Origin: Solitalea lacus
GTDB lineage: Bacteria; Bacteroidota; Bacteroidia; Sphingobacteriales; Sphingobacteriaceae
Direction: 5' to 3'
NCBI RefSeq assembly: GCF_022014595.1
Contig: NZ_CP091740.1
Span: 1,302,001-1,366,000, forward strand
DNA: 64,000 bases
A model generated the notes under the pieces. It searched no databases, was not told the DNA's origin, and was given only the letters and a program-made list of their open reading frames with translations. Of this stretch, positions 28,223 through 36,432 are shown one piece after another; within the stretch, counting starts at the first letter, position 1; each line of letters starts with the position of its first letter. The translations under genes and the position numbers were made by a program.

Positions 28223-28261
28223 GGTACACTTCTTAAATCTAAAACATTTAAGAAGTGTACC
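28223..28261. repeat. Perfect 16-bp inverted repeat between the stress-protein and ArsC-like genes
   Basis: GGTACACTTCTTAAAT (28223-28238) and its complement (28246-28261) form a perfect stem with a 7-nt loop. On the minus strand it lies 24 nt past the universal-stress stop codon, but neither side has the run of T residues expected of an intrinsic terminator. Confidence 0.7.
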
Positions 28262-28284
28262 GAATTTATGTTGTTGGAGTTATC

Positions 28285-29103
28285 TTAACCGTGGTAGGCT
28301 AGTAAAGGAATGTCAGAATGTTCAGCCAGTTTTTTGGTAAGGCTAGGAGTAAAGAACTTTTCAAGTAAGGTGCGTTTGTGTGTTACCATTACCAGTAAAT
28401 CGGCACCATATTTTTGTGCATATTCTATTATTCCTGTTGATTCAGATACTGCAGTATAAGTTTCAATACGACATTTGTGAGTTGAAGACACAAGTTTAAG
28501 CTTGTTAATCAACGACTCTTCTTGCTTTTCATTAGTGTTTATTTTTAATACCGTTGTTTCTGCATTAATAGCATTGCCAAATTCAATGATTCGTTCAACA
28601 AACGGGAGTTCCTCTCCATGAAATTGTGTAGCATAAACAATCTTCTTTATTGACTTACCTGGATTTGCAGCTGTGGGAACAACAAGTACCGGACAGGTTG
28701 CACGCTCAATGATTGAAGAAGCATTGCTGCCCAATAATTTTTCAACCAGGTCATTCGCACCTTTAGTTCCCATAATAATCAGGTTAATATTATCCTGGGT
28801 AAGTTCTTCCAAAATTTCACTTTCAATCAAAAAACCGCGACGGGTAATGCTTTCTACTTCAATGCCGGCACTTTCAAGTTCTCGCTTCAATTGCTCGTTA
28901 TGCTCTCTGGCTTCTTTTTCCTGAGTGGTGAGTACATCGTCAATTATTTCAGGGGGCATATTAGGATCAACCATAGTTTGCACAATATGCAGTAACTTGA
29001 TTTTATAATCATGAGTAATCGCTAATTGCTTCGCAAACTCAAGCGCATTTGAGGCAGATTTAGAAAAGTCAGTTGGAAGTAATATGGTTTTCATTTTAAG
29101 CAT
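28285..29103 (-). CDS. Tandem-domain universal stress protein
   Basis: The 272-residue cytosolic protein has two USP domains. The first (about 1-147) keeps the ATP-binding pattern G-x2-G-x9-G-S in MGTKGANDLVEKLLGSNASS. The second (about 150-272) ends VMVTHKRTLLEKFFTPSLTK, where those glycines are missing, so only the first domain is expected to bind nucleotide. USP proteins respond to nutrient and oxidative stress by unclear mechanisms. From MKTILLPTDFSKSASNALEF the frame is a classical USP start; the Met three codons upstream (MLKMKT) is an alternative start. Confidence 0.9.
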   Translation of the reverse strand: MLKMKTILLPTDFSKSASNALEFAKQLAITHDYKIKLLHIVQTMVDPNMPPEIIDDVLTTQEKEAREHNEQLKRELESAGIEVESITRRGFLIESEILEELTQDNINLIIMGTKGANDLVEKLLGSNASSIIERATCPVLVVPTAANPGKSIKKIVYATQFHGEELPFVERIIEFGNAINAETTVLKINTNEKQEESLINKLKLVSSTHKCRIETYTAVSESTGIIEYAQKYGADLLVMVTHKRTLLEKFFTPSLTKKLAEHSDIPLLAYHG

Positions 29104-29333
29104 TTTGTTATTTATAAAGATATATTATCAATTTAACTAAAATTATGATTTATGTCAGTTTAATCCTCGGTACAGGCATTGATAATACTTTTGCGTAATA
29201 ACAATTTACCTATAATAGTTGAAAAATTAATTAATGATTTACGAATGAGTGCAGAATCTAACTAGATTCATTGATTCTTTAAATGGGATGAAAGTATAAT
29301 GAACAGAGTTGAAGGTTTGATGTTATTACTACA

Positions 29334-29642
29334 TCATTTGTTTTTCATTTCTTCATTTTCGGATACAATGACAAAAATATCTTCACCATCTTTTTTCATA
29401 AGGTATTTCTCTCGGGCAAATTTTTCGAGCTGTTGAGGGTCGGTAGAGAGCTCTTTTAAGTCTTTTTTTACCTTAATGATTTCTTCTTTATAATAATCCT
29501 GGTCTTTACGTATTTGGTGAAGTTTTTGGCGGTATTCATACTGAGAAATAAAGTCATTGCGGTCTAAAAATAGCATCCATACGAAAAACAACACCAGTGT
29601 TAGGTAGTATTTGTTTTTGATGATAGATACGATTTTTTGCAT
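29334..29642 (-). CDS. Septum formation initiator family protein (FtsB/DivIC-like)
   Basis: The protein has 102 residues from the ATG at 29642; an upstream in-frame start at 29657 is less likely. It shows the DivIC/FtsB layout: a short cytosolic N-terminus, one transmembrane helix (YYLTLVLFFVWMLFLDRNDF), then a heptad coiled coil (LHQIRKDQDYYKEEIIKVKK) and the conserved FAREKYLMKKDGEDIFVI. FtsB-like proteins join the FtsQ-FtsL divisome sub-complex. In many Bacteroidota such a gene lies next to eno, but here it lies alone, 8 kb away. Confidence 0.88.
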   Translation of the reverse strand: MQKIVSIIKNKYYLTLVLFFVWMLFLDRNDFISQYEYRQKLHQIRKDQDYYKEEIIKVKKDLKELSTDPQQLEKFAREKYLMKKDGEDIFVIVSENEEMKNK

Positions 29643-29864
29643 AGTCCTGATCCTCAATGTAATGTTTTTTGCTTTTGATGCAAATTACTTCCTTCAAATT
29701 TAATGATTAGAAGTAAAAGAACAAGAGAGATTAGGTGTAACTTTTTCTTTTTTAATCTGTTAATACAGATGGGATTGTGGTTAGTGTTAATTTATTAACA
29801 AATAATTAAACTAAATTTTAATTAGTTTGTTTAAATAATCAATTTGCAAGTTAATTAATTAATA

Positions 29865-31040
29865 GTGTTTATGTTGGATATTGTAAAAGTTCGTAAGGAT
29901 ACTGCCGGAGTTGCTAATCAAATTCATTTGAATAATGCGGGAGCATCTCTTCCTGTTGATAAGGTGCGGGAAACAATGATCAGCTATATAAATGAAGAAA
30001 TGTTATATGGAGGATATGAAACAGCCGATAAATCCGCAGCTGCCTTGAACGAAACTTATGAACTTGCAGCCAAGTTGATTAATTGTAGTGGAGATGAAAT
30101 TGCTTTTACTCAAAATGCATCGCTGTCCTGGAATCTAGCATTTTATTCAATTCCTTTTGAAAAGGGTGATTTAATTCTAACATCTGATGTTGAATACGTA
30201 TCGAACTTTATTAATTTTTTAAAGCTGAAAAAGGAGAAGCAAGTTGACATTGTTTTAATTCCACAGGATGAATATGGAATGGTGGACTGTCTCAAGCTTG
30301 AGCAAATGATAACGAACAAGGTTAAATTGATTGCCATTACTCATATTCCCTCTAATAGTGGATTAATAAACCCTGCTGAAGAAATTGGTGCAATTGCTGC
30401 GAAATATGGCATTTTATACTTGTTAGACAGCTGTCAGTCGGTAGGTCAGTTACCTATTGATGTAAAAAAAATACAATGCAGTTTTTTAACTGCAACAGGG
30501 CGGAAATACTTGAGAGGTCCGCGCGGTACAGGTTTTTTGTTTGTGGATAAGAATGTTTTACCTAAGCTGAATCCTGTTTATTTGGATAGTTATTCAGCTT
30601 CATGGACGTCTTCTGATGAATTTATAATAAACCCAACAGCCAAAAGATTTGAAACTTTTGAACGCAACATTGCTGGACAGTTAGGCTTAGGAGAAGCAAT
30701 TAGGTATGCTTTAGCTATTGGCGTGGAAAACGGGTGGCAACGGATAAAAGAACTTTCTGCCTACTTAAGGGAAGGTTTGGCCAGTATTGACTCAATTAAA
30801 CTCCAAGATATAGGTAATGAAAAATGCGGGATGGTTACATTTACTCACAACCGAATTGAACCTTTGGTAGTGCAGAAACTACTTCATCAGCAAGGAATTA
30901 ATATTAATTCGCCTGGTAAACAAAGTGCATTGCTCGATATGGAGAAGCGTAACTTAGAGAGAGTTAACAGGGCTTCAGTTCATTATTATAACACCAAGGA
31001 AGAACTGGATGTATTATTGGAGAAGTTGAAAAAAATGTAA
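29865..31040 (+). CDS. Class V aminotransferase-fold PLP enzyme
   Basis: The 391-residue protein resembles the cysteine desulfurase/isopenicillin-N-epimerase group: HLNNAGASLPVD at the N-terminus, ITHIPSNSGLINPAEEIGAI, LLDSCQSVGQLPIDVK with the PLP-ring Asp and Gln, and the Schiff-base lysine in LTATGRKYLRGPRGTGFL. There is no nearby Isc/Suf scaffold and no conserved active-site Cys loop, so a true IscS is unlikely. The reaction (epimerase, lyase or desulfurase) cannot be settled. The ATG at 29868, one codon into the frame, is also possible (MLDIVKVR). Confidence 0.85.
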   Translation: MFMLDIVKVRKDTAGVANQIHLNNAGASLPVDKVRETMISYINEEMLYGGYETADKSAAALNETYELAAKLINCSGDEIAFTQNASLSWNLAFYSIPFEKGDLILTSDVEYVSNFINFLKLKKEKQVDIVLIPQDEYGMVDCLKLEQMITNKVKLIAITHIPSNSGLINPAEEIGAIAAKYGILYLLDSCQSVGQLPIDVKKIQCSFLTATGRKYLRGPRGTGFLFVDKNVLPKLNPVYLDSYSASWTSSDEFIINPTAKRFETFERNIAGQLGLGEAIRYALAIGVENGWQRIKELSAYLREGLASIDSIKLQDIGNEKCGMVTFTHNRIEPLVVQKLLHQQGININSPGKQSALLDMEKRNLERVNRASVHYYNTKEELDVLLEKLKKM

Positions 31041-31061
31041 GTAGGTACGAGCTTTATTAAG

Positions 31062-31098
31062 TAAAAGAGCCACCTTCATTAAAGGAGGCGCTTTCGTT
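31062..31098 (+). terminator. Likely terminator of the aminotransferase gene
   Basis: An imperfect hairpin AAAAGAGCCACCTT / AAAGGAGGCGCTTT is followed by a T-rich stretch, about 20 nt after the stop codon. Confidence 0.5.
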
Positions 31099-31170
31099 TC
31101 TTTGGTTTTATTGTGTGTGTGTGTTGTGGTTAAGTTGAGTTAAAGTGCTGTAAATAAGATGTATATAGAG

Positions 31171-31178
31171 TAACTTTG
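31171..31178 (+). promoter_or_regulatory. Promoter -7 box of the PKD lipoprotein gene
   Basis: TAACTTTG followed by T matches TAnnTTTG about 37 nt before the start region of the lipoprotein gene. The -33 element is weak. Confidence 0.45.
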
Positions 31179-31214
31179 TGAGTTAATTAACTTTCATTTT
31201 TACCTAACATCTAT

Positions 31215-31934
31215 TTGAATGAAAGCTTTTTTAAATGGTACTTACTTGCAATAGTTGTAAGTATGGCCTTTGGCTCATGTAGTGATGATACAGATATGTC
31301 GCAAACTTTTGATATTCCGCCGCTAGATTCTTCACGAAAAACCAAGGTTAATGTTAATTACCCGCCTACTGTTTCAGCAGGTGATGATTTAATAACAGTT
31401 CTGCCAGATGATACAGTTACCTTAGAAGGAACTTTTTATGATGAACAGGAAAAGCGGGGACAATATCGATGGACTCAATTGGAGGGGCCATCTGCTGCTA
31501 CGATTGAAAAACCTGACGAAATAGCAGTTACCATCACTAATTTGGTAAGTGGTATTTACAAATTTGAATTTGAAGGCAAAGACAGTAGCGGCCTGACGGG
31601 GAAAGATACAGTAACAGTAAATGTAATTGAAGAATCACTGTTCAAGAATAAAGTGGTTTTTAATAAAATTAGTTTTGATTGCAATGACAGACCTGGTGGT
31701 GGTTCCAGCTACTGTGTCGGTATAATCACTAATATTTATGAAACTATACCGCAAAATCAACCAATTCTTGTGTTTGTTAGTATTAAATCTAATTGGCAAG
31801 AGCTTAAAAACGAGTATTTCTACTGGGCAAACTTTTCAAAGCCAACGAGTATGCTTTATATGATCAACGACAATGGAGATTTATATATAATGGTCGATAA
31901 TTCTTCTGAAGGCAATGTGATAGTATTTTATTGA
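31215..31934 (+). CDS. PKD/K319L-like domain surface lipoprotein
   Basis: The 239-residue protein begins with a lipoprotein signal (FFKWYLLAIVVSMAFGSC; acylated Cys at about residue 22). The mature part has one PKD-like Ig domain (about 50-140: PTVSAGDDLITVLPDDTVTL, GQYRWTQLEGPSAATI, GIYKFEFEGKDSSGLTGKDT) and a unique C-terminal domain ending VIVFY. It is probably anchored on the cell surface or outer membrane. The in-frame start is TTG at 31215. An ATG at 31219 is one frame off and would read MKAFFKWYLL only if the T6 tract at 31227-31232 had seven T residues. A tandem paralogue follows directly. Confidence 0.75.
   Translation: MNESFFKWYLLAIVVSMAFGSCSDDTDMSQTFDIPPLDSSRKTKVNVNYPPTVSAGDDLITVLPDDTVTLEGTFYDEQEKRGQYRWTQLEGPSAATIEKPDEIAVTITNLVSGIYKFEFEGKDSSGLTGKDTVTVNVIEESLFKNKVVFNKISFDCNDRPGGGSSYCVGIITNIYETIPQNQPILVFVSIKSNWQELKNEYFYWANFSKPTSMLYMINDNGDLYIMVDNSSEGNVIVFY
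31300..31350 (+). repeat. Direct repeat, copy 1 (5' part of the mature lipoprotein region)
   Basis: A stretch of about 50 bp, starting CGCAAACTTTTGATAT and running through CTAGATTCTTCACG to CCAAGGTTA, is nearly identical to 31977-32024. The second copy is 3 bp shorter. It marks the tandem duplication of the two PKD genes. Confidence 0.85.
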
Positions 31935-32480
31935 AATATCGGTATTTATGGTTTGGTTTTTTTTAGTTTTTTGAACCGCAAACTTTTGATATGCCGCTAG
32001 ATTCTTCACGAAAAACCAAGGTTAATTACCCTCCGATAGTTTCCGCAAGTGGCGATATGGAAATTTTGCTTCCCACAGAACCGCTTAAACTTGTTGGTAA
32101 TTTTCAAGATGGAGAATCACAAAAGGGAACTTATTTGTGGCGACAAGTTTCAGGGCCATCTACTGCTAAAATTGATGACTCTACAACTCATTCAATCCAG
32201 ATAACCAATTTGAAAACTGGTAACTATATATTTGAGTTTAAGGCAGAAGACAGTGGTGGTTTAAGCAATAGTGCTTTCGTTAAAGTTAATATAATTGATG
32301 TATCCTCTTTTCAACATCAAGTATTATTTGATAAGGTTCATTGGAGCTGTCCTTGGGGGTGTTCAGCCTCTATAAATAATTTTTTTGAGCAATTACCACA
32401 ATACAAGCAAGGCGATTCGCTTATGGTATTTATTAGCTATAATTCAGTTTGGCATTTGATAAAGTTAACAGTTTGGGATG

Positions 32481-32488
32481 ATTTGTCT
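32481..32488 (+). repeat. IS66 target-site duplication, left copy
   Basis: ATTTGTCT abuts the left inverted repeat and is identical to 34770-34777. Eight bp is the expected length for IS66. Confidence 0.92.
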
Positions 32489-32513
32489 GTATCCGCCCGA
32501 CGAACCCCGTCTT

Positions 32514-34055
32514 TTAAAGTTCAGTTAATTTCTTAAAGTTCTGGGGATAGAGGTCCCGGATATTCTTGTGGTTGATGGTCATGATGTTTTCCAGTGCGTA
32601 TTTTAACCACCCGAAAGGATTGACCTCATTTTTCTTGCAGATGGCAAAGAACGAATAGATCATCCCCGCCCGCGCAGCAGCCTCATGCGTTCCTGCAAAC
32701 AAAAAGTTTTTGCGTCCCAAAGCGATGGGGCGTATGGCATTCTCGATGGCATTATTGTCGATCTGCAGGCTGCCATCCTGGAGATACACGCTGAGCTTAT
32801 CCCATCGTGCCATGGCATAGCGCATCGCCTTTCCAATCTGGCTTTTGGGCAAGGTGTTTTTTACCTCGGCGAAGATCCATTTACCGAGCTCGTTGAGTAC
32901 CGGAAGTGCTTCATCCAGACGTAATTGCTTGCGTTGATCGGCCGGCAGCTGTGCTTCTTTAGCTTTGCGCTCCACCGCGTAGAGCTGCTGGATCAACTCG
33001 AGTGCTTTAGCGGCCCTGACCTTATCGTTTTCCAGTGCCCGTTCAAATTCCCTTCGGGCATGCGCCCAGCAGGCTACCGGGATGACCTCGGGCCGCTGGC
33101 CTATTTTTTCGTATACGCCGTAGCCATCACTTTGGAGATACCCCTTAAAGTGCGCCAGCATTTCTTTGGTAGCTACTGCACCGCGAGTAGGCTGATAGTC
33201 CATCAGGACCAGTCCGTCCAGTGGAGCATGATACACCCAATACCAGCCCAGGTGACAAGCTCCTTTCTTATCACTTTCTAGCACCTTGATGGTCGTTTCA
33301 TCGACCTGCAAATAACCCTTGGCTTTGATGTCGAACTTGAGTTGCTCAAAGAGCGGTTCGAGTCGTTCCAGCCCTTGTTTGACCCAGCCTTCGAGCGTAG
33401 AGGAGGCAATGGGGATGTTTTCCCGGGCAAACCGCTGCTTTTGTCGGTACAGCGGCAAGTGATCCACATATTTATCGGTCAGGATCATGGCCAGCAGGCC
33501 TGCGCCCGGAATGCCCTTGTCGATTACTCGTTCGGGAAGCTCTCCGGTGGTGACCCCTTCACCGCTTTTGGCAGCATATTTATAGCGGATATAACGGCGG
33601 ATGAAGAACCGGGCAGGTTCACACTCCAGCTCTTCAGTAACTTCTTTGCCGATGCATACCATTTCCGACAGATCACCCTGGGGATAGATCTCCACTTCCT
33701 CTACCGGTAAATGAGCCGGAAGGGCGGCGCGGCCTTTATGGGCAGACTGGCTTTTACGGGTATAGGTAATCTGTTCTTTGATGGTTTCTTCCTGAAGGGC
33801 CACTGCTTCTGCCGGAGCTTCAAATGGCAACACACCTTGTGCGGGATCGCCTTCGAAGCGTTCACGCTTCTGACCGAATTGCATTCGCTTGAAAAGCTCA
33901 ACCTGCTGTTTAAGGTAGTCGACCTCTTCCTGAAGGGAAGAGTTGATTTTTTGGTAGGATTCAATGGCGGCATCTCTCCTTTCAATGGAGGTATCTTTCT
34001 CCTTCAAAAGAGCAATCAGGTTCTCTTTTGAGAGGTTTTCCAGTGCCATATCCAT
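32514..34055 (-). CDS. tnpC: IS66 transposase TnpC
   Basis: The 513-residue DDE transposase has an N-terminal leucine-zipper segment (LIALLKEKDTSIERRDAAIE), a linker with MQFGQKRERF, and the IS66 DDE domain: LQVDETTIKVLESDKKG (first Asp), GYLQSDGYGVYEKI (second Asp) and NAIENAIRPIALGRKNFLFA (Glu region), followed by the IS66 C-terminal domain (YSFFAICKKNEVNPFGWLKY). The zinc-finger block seen in many relatives is not evident as a four-Cys motif. The length is normal and the frame intact, so the element may be active. Confidence 0.95.
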   Translation of the reverse strand: MDMALENLSKENLIALLKEKDTSIERRDAAIESYQKINSSLQEEVDYLKQQVELFKRMQFGQKRERFEGDPAQGVLPFEAPAEAVALQEETIKEQITYTRKSQSAHKGRAALPAHLPVEEVEIYPQGDLSEMVCIGKEVTEELECEPARFFIRRYIRYKYAAKSGEGVTTGELPERVIDKGIPGAGLLAMILTDKYVDHLPLYRQKQRFARENIPIASSTLEGWVKQGLERLEPLFEQLKFDIKAKGYLQVDETTIKVLESDKKGACHLGWYWVYHAPLDGLVLMDYQPTRGAVATKEMLAHFKGYLQSDGYGVYEKIGQRPEVIPVACWAHARREFERALENDKVRAAKALELIQQLYAVERKAKEAQLPADQRKQLRLDEALPVLNELGKWIFAEVKNTLPKSQIGKAMRYAMARWDKLSVYLQDGSLQIDNNAIENAIRPIALGRKNFLFAGTHEAAARAGMIYSFFAICKKNEVNPFGWLKYALENIMTINHKNIRDLYPQNFKKLTEL

Positions 34056-34106
34056 GACGTGAAAATAAGCAAAAAACCGCGTTTAGGCAAATAAAAAGGC
34101 ACTTTT

Positions 34107-34436
34107 TTATACTTGGTAGCGGCGTAACTGTCGACTCTTTTGCACCTCGACCCCTTCGATCATCAGCACCAGATCCGCCCAGCTCAGCTGCCCTTTGGAC
34201 GATGCCGGGAAGGTCCCCTCTTCCAGGCGCTTATAGTACAACACAAAGCCTCCGTGTTCCCAATGCAGCAGCTTGATATGGGTGCGCTGCCGGTTTAGAA
34301 AGACGAAGACGTCCCCACTGGTAGCATTCCCCTTGAGCTCCGAAGCAACCAAGCCACACAAGCCGTCGAATGATTTGCGCATATCGCAGTGTCCCTGGTA
34401 CAGCAAATACCGATGAGAAGAGTTCAGGCTAAACAT
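34107..34436 (-). CDS. tnpB: IS66 accessory protein TnpB
   Basis: The 109-residue IS66 Orf2 protein shows YLLYQGHCDMRKSFDGLCGL, VFVFLNRQRTHIKLLHWEHG and GFVLYYKRLEEGTF, all typical of the family. It is needed for IS66 transposition by an unknown mechanism. Its ATG overlaps the tnpA stop codon by one base, which indicates translational coupling. It is unrelated to the RNA-guided nuclease also called TnpB. Confidence 0.95.
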   Translation of the reverse strand: MFSLNSSHRYLLYQGHCDMRKSFDGLCGLVASELKGNATSGDVFVFLNRQRTHIKLLHWEHGGFVLYYKRLEEGTFPASSKGQLSWADLVLMIEGVEVQKSRQLRRYQV

Positions 34437-34711
34437 CAGTAGAGGCGGATCAGTTCAGCAAGGAGATGCACAGGAGCGAAACTTGCGTTAAGCCGTACGC
34501 CATTAGGATAGATGATCTCAAGGGTTGCTGAGACCGCTTCAGTTGGGGGAGTGATGGCAATAAAACCTGTTTCAGTCCTTGCTTTACATCGTGCCACCCA
34601 GTTGGCAAACGTAGTTCGCTTTACCCCGATCATTTCACAATAAGCTTGCTGGGTTAACCCGCTTTCTTTCCATTGCTGCACGGCTAGGCGCATTTGCTCT
34701 ATTTTTTTCAT
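34436..34711 (-). CDS. tnpA: IS66 accessory protein TnpA (Orf1)
   Basis: The 91-residue protein has an N-terminal helix-turn-helix of the IS3/IS66 OrfA type (LAVQQWKESGLTQQAYCEM, then IGVKRTTFANWVARCKA). It likely binds the element ends. It is the first gene of the IS66 operon and starts about 40 nt inside the right inverted repeat. Confidence 0.9.
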   Translation of the reverse strand: MKKIEQMRLAVQQWKESGLTQQAYCEMIGVKRTTFANWVARCKARTETGFIAITPPTEAVSATLEIIYPNGVRLNASFAPVHLLAELIRLY

Positions 34712-34769
34712 CCAACAAAGAAAAGATACCAGGAGGAAACTGTAAAGATGGGGTTGGTCGGGTGCTTAC

Positions 34770-34777
34770 ATTTGTCT
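34770..34777 (+). repeat. IS66 target-site duplication, right copy
   Basis: ATTTGTCT is identical to 32481-32488 and directly abuts the right inverted repeat. Confidence 0.92.
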
Positions 34778-34884
34778 AGCTATTATATTGATGATAAAGG
34801 CAATTTAGTTTTATACTCTGACATTGATATCGATAATGATACTGATGTTAAAGTTTTTTATTAGTTATTTTAACCTGGTATAAC

Positions 34885-34921
34885 AAAAAATGCCCTTCGT
34901 TCTCCGAAGGGCATTTTTTGT
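34885..34921. terminator. Bidirectional terminator between the PKD pseudogene and icd
   Basis: A 15-bp stem AAAAAATGCCCTTCG / CGAAGGGCATTTTTT (34885-34899 with 34905-34919) has A and T runs on its two flanks. Confidence 0.85.
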
Positions 34922-34940
34922 TATTAATGAATTTTATTTC

Positions 34941-36182
34941 TTATGCAGAAACTTGAACTAATTTTGCTTTTAAATTTTCGTCAATTGCTGCTAAGAAATC
35001 TTCAGTGTATAAGTATTGATCTGGAGTAACGCTGTTGCCATAGATACAAACTGCTAAGTCTTTGGTCATTTTACCTGACTCTACAGTTTCAACACAAACT
35101 TGTTCTAAAGTTTGGCAGAAATCAATTAATGCCTGGTTGCCATCTAATTTACCACGGAACTCTAAACCACGAGTCCATGCGAAAATTGAAGCAATTGGGT
35201 TGGTTGAAGTGCGTTTACCTTTTTGGTGTTCGCGGTAGTGACGGGTAACTGTACCGTGAGCTGCTTCTGCCTCCATCGTTTTGCCATCAGGAGTAACTAA
35301 TGTTGAAGTCATCAAACCTAATGACCCAAAACCTTGGGCGACAGTATCAGACTGAACGTCGCCATCGTAGTTTTTACAAGCCCAAACAAAGTTGCCGTGC
35401 CATTTTAAGGCCGATGCAACCATGTCATCGATCAAACGATGTTCATAAGTTATACCTAATTTATCCATCTCAGCCTTAAATTCGTTTTGATAGATTTCTT
35501 CGAAAATATCTTTGAAGCGACCGTCGTATTTCTTCAAAATGGTGTTTTTTGTAGAAAGGTACAATGGCCATTTTTTCATGATAGCCTGGTTAAAACATGA
35601 ACGTGCAAAACCACGGATCGATTCATCAGTGTTGTACATTGCCAACGCAACACCATCTCCTTTGTAGTTATATACTTCGTGCTCGATCACTTCACCGTTT
35701 TCACCTTCAAATTTGATAGTTAACTTACCTTTTCCTTTAGTCACGAAATCGGTAGCACGATATTGGTCACCAAAAGCATGACGACCAACACAAATAGGAG
35801 CAGTCCAGTTTGGAACCAAACGAGGAACGTTGTTACAAACAATCGGCTCACGGAAAACAGTACCATCCAAAATGTTACGGATGGTTCCGTTAGGTGATTT
35901 CCACATTTGTTTTAATTTGAATTCTTCAACGCGTTGCTCATCCGGAGTGATGGTGGCACACTTGATACCTACGTTATATTTTTTGATAGCTTCAGCTGCA
36001 TCAATAGTAACCTGATCGTTGGTTGCATCACGGTGCTCAATACCAAGGTCATAATATTTAATATCAAGATCCAAGTATGGGAGAATAAGCTTGTCCTTGA
36101 TGAATTTCCAAATAATGCGGGTCATTTCGTCGCCATCCAACTCTACTACAGGGTTGGCAACTTTAATTTTTTCTATTGACAT
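34941..36182 (-). CDS. icd: NADP-dependent isocitrate dehydrogenase (eukaryote-like type)
   Basis: The 413-residue protein catalyses oxidative decarboxylation of isocitrate in the TCA cycle. It belongs to the homodimeric eukaryotic-type IDH subfamily: [59 protein letters not shown] with the substrate-binding Ser and Arg, and [20 protein letters not shown] with the metal-binding Asp and catalytic Lys. [17 protein letters not shown] carries the NADP-binding residues. This type is common in Bacteroidota and differs from E. coli Icd. Confidence 0.96.
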   Translation of the reverse strand: MSIEKIKVANPVVELDGDEMTRIIWKFIKDKLILPYLDLDIKYYDLGIEHRDATNDQVTIDAAEAIKKYNVGIKCATITPDEQRVEEFKLKQMWKSPNGTIRNILDGTVFREPIVCNNVPRLVPNWTAPICVGRHAFGDQYRATDFVTKGKGKLTIKFEGENGEVIEHEVYNYKGDGVALAMYNTDESIRGFARSCFNQAIMKKWPLYLSTKNTILKKYDGRFKDIFEEIYQNEFKAEMDKLGITYEHRLIDDMVASALKWHGNFVWACKNYDGDVQSDTVAQGFGSLGLMTSTLVTPDGKTMEAEAAHGTVTRHYREHQKGKRTSTNPIASIFAWTRGLEFRGKLDGNQALIDFCQTLEQVCVETVESGKMTKDLAVCIYGNSVTPDQYLYTEDFLAAIDENLKAKLVQVSA

Positions 36183-36359
36183 AATCTATTTATGATAGTT
36201 TTTCAAATCGACCCCAAATTTATAAAAATATGCGGATGTGAGGGGGGAGAAATTAGAGAATTTGAAAAAATATATGACTTTACCTTGGTGAAATGTGATA
36301 AATATGATACAGGTTAATTGTGTTCACTATCAGTTAGTTTTTGATTAAAGAGGAAGGGA

Positions 36360-36388
36360 TTGTTTGCATAATAAATTTTCTATTTTTG
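36360..36388 (+). promoter_or_regulatory. Promoter of the S41 protease gene
   Basis: TTG (36360-36362), an 18-nt spacer and TATTTTTG (36381-36388) match the Bacteroidota consensus. Its position supports the ATG at 36433 rather than the in-frame start at 36364. Confidence 0.6.
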
Positions 36389-36432
36389 GAGTCGAAGAAA
36401 GAAATTTTAACCGCTGTTTTCTAAACTTGCTT

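Larger units (their letters stand above)
32489..34769 (-). mobile_element. IS66-family insertion sequence, complete, 2281 bp
   Basis: Three minus-strand genes (tnpA, tnpB, tnpC) are bounded by imperfect inverted repeats: left GTATCCGCCCGACGAACCCC (32489-32508) and, complemented, right GTAAGCACCCGACCAACCCC (34750-34769), 16 of 20 identical. A perfect 8-bp target duplication flanks the element. It interrupts the second PKD lipoprotein gene. Its base composition is clearly GC-richer than the host sequence on both sides, suggesting a recent arrival. Confidence 0.95.
31977..34864 (+). pseudogene. Second PKD lipoprotein gene, missing its signal region and split by IS66
   Basis: The frame from the ATG at 31991 reads MPLDSSRKTKVNYPPIVSA, close to the mature part of the preceding gene (PLDSSRKTKVNVNYPP), followed by a PKD-like domain (WRQVSGPSTAKIDDS) and part of the C-terminal domain up to DDLS (166 codons to 32488). 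The IS66 element is then inserted. Beyond it 34778-34864 continues in the same frame as SYYIDDKGNLVLYSDIDIDN and ends VKVFY-stop, like VIVFY in the first copy. Joining across one copy of the target duplication restores a 194-codon frame. Upstream of 31991 an in-frame TAG and no signal peptide are found, so the copy was probably already 5'-truncated when it was duplicated, before the insertion. Confidence 0.88.

Noticed and set aside
29186-29193. A full TACTTTTG promoter box on the plus strand
   Set aside because: No plus-strand gene follows for about 670 nt and it lies between two minus-strand genes. It may be a chance match or an antisense start, but nothing supports either.
32685-34031. Long plus-strand open frames across IS66
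   Set aside because: They are frames opposite tnpC with no family features; the minus-strand IS66 genes explain the region.
34107-34436. IS66 'TnpB' as an RNA-guided nuclease of the IS200/IS605 type
   Set aside because: The sequence is the IS66 Orf2 protein; it has no RuvC or zinc-finger motifs and only shares the name.
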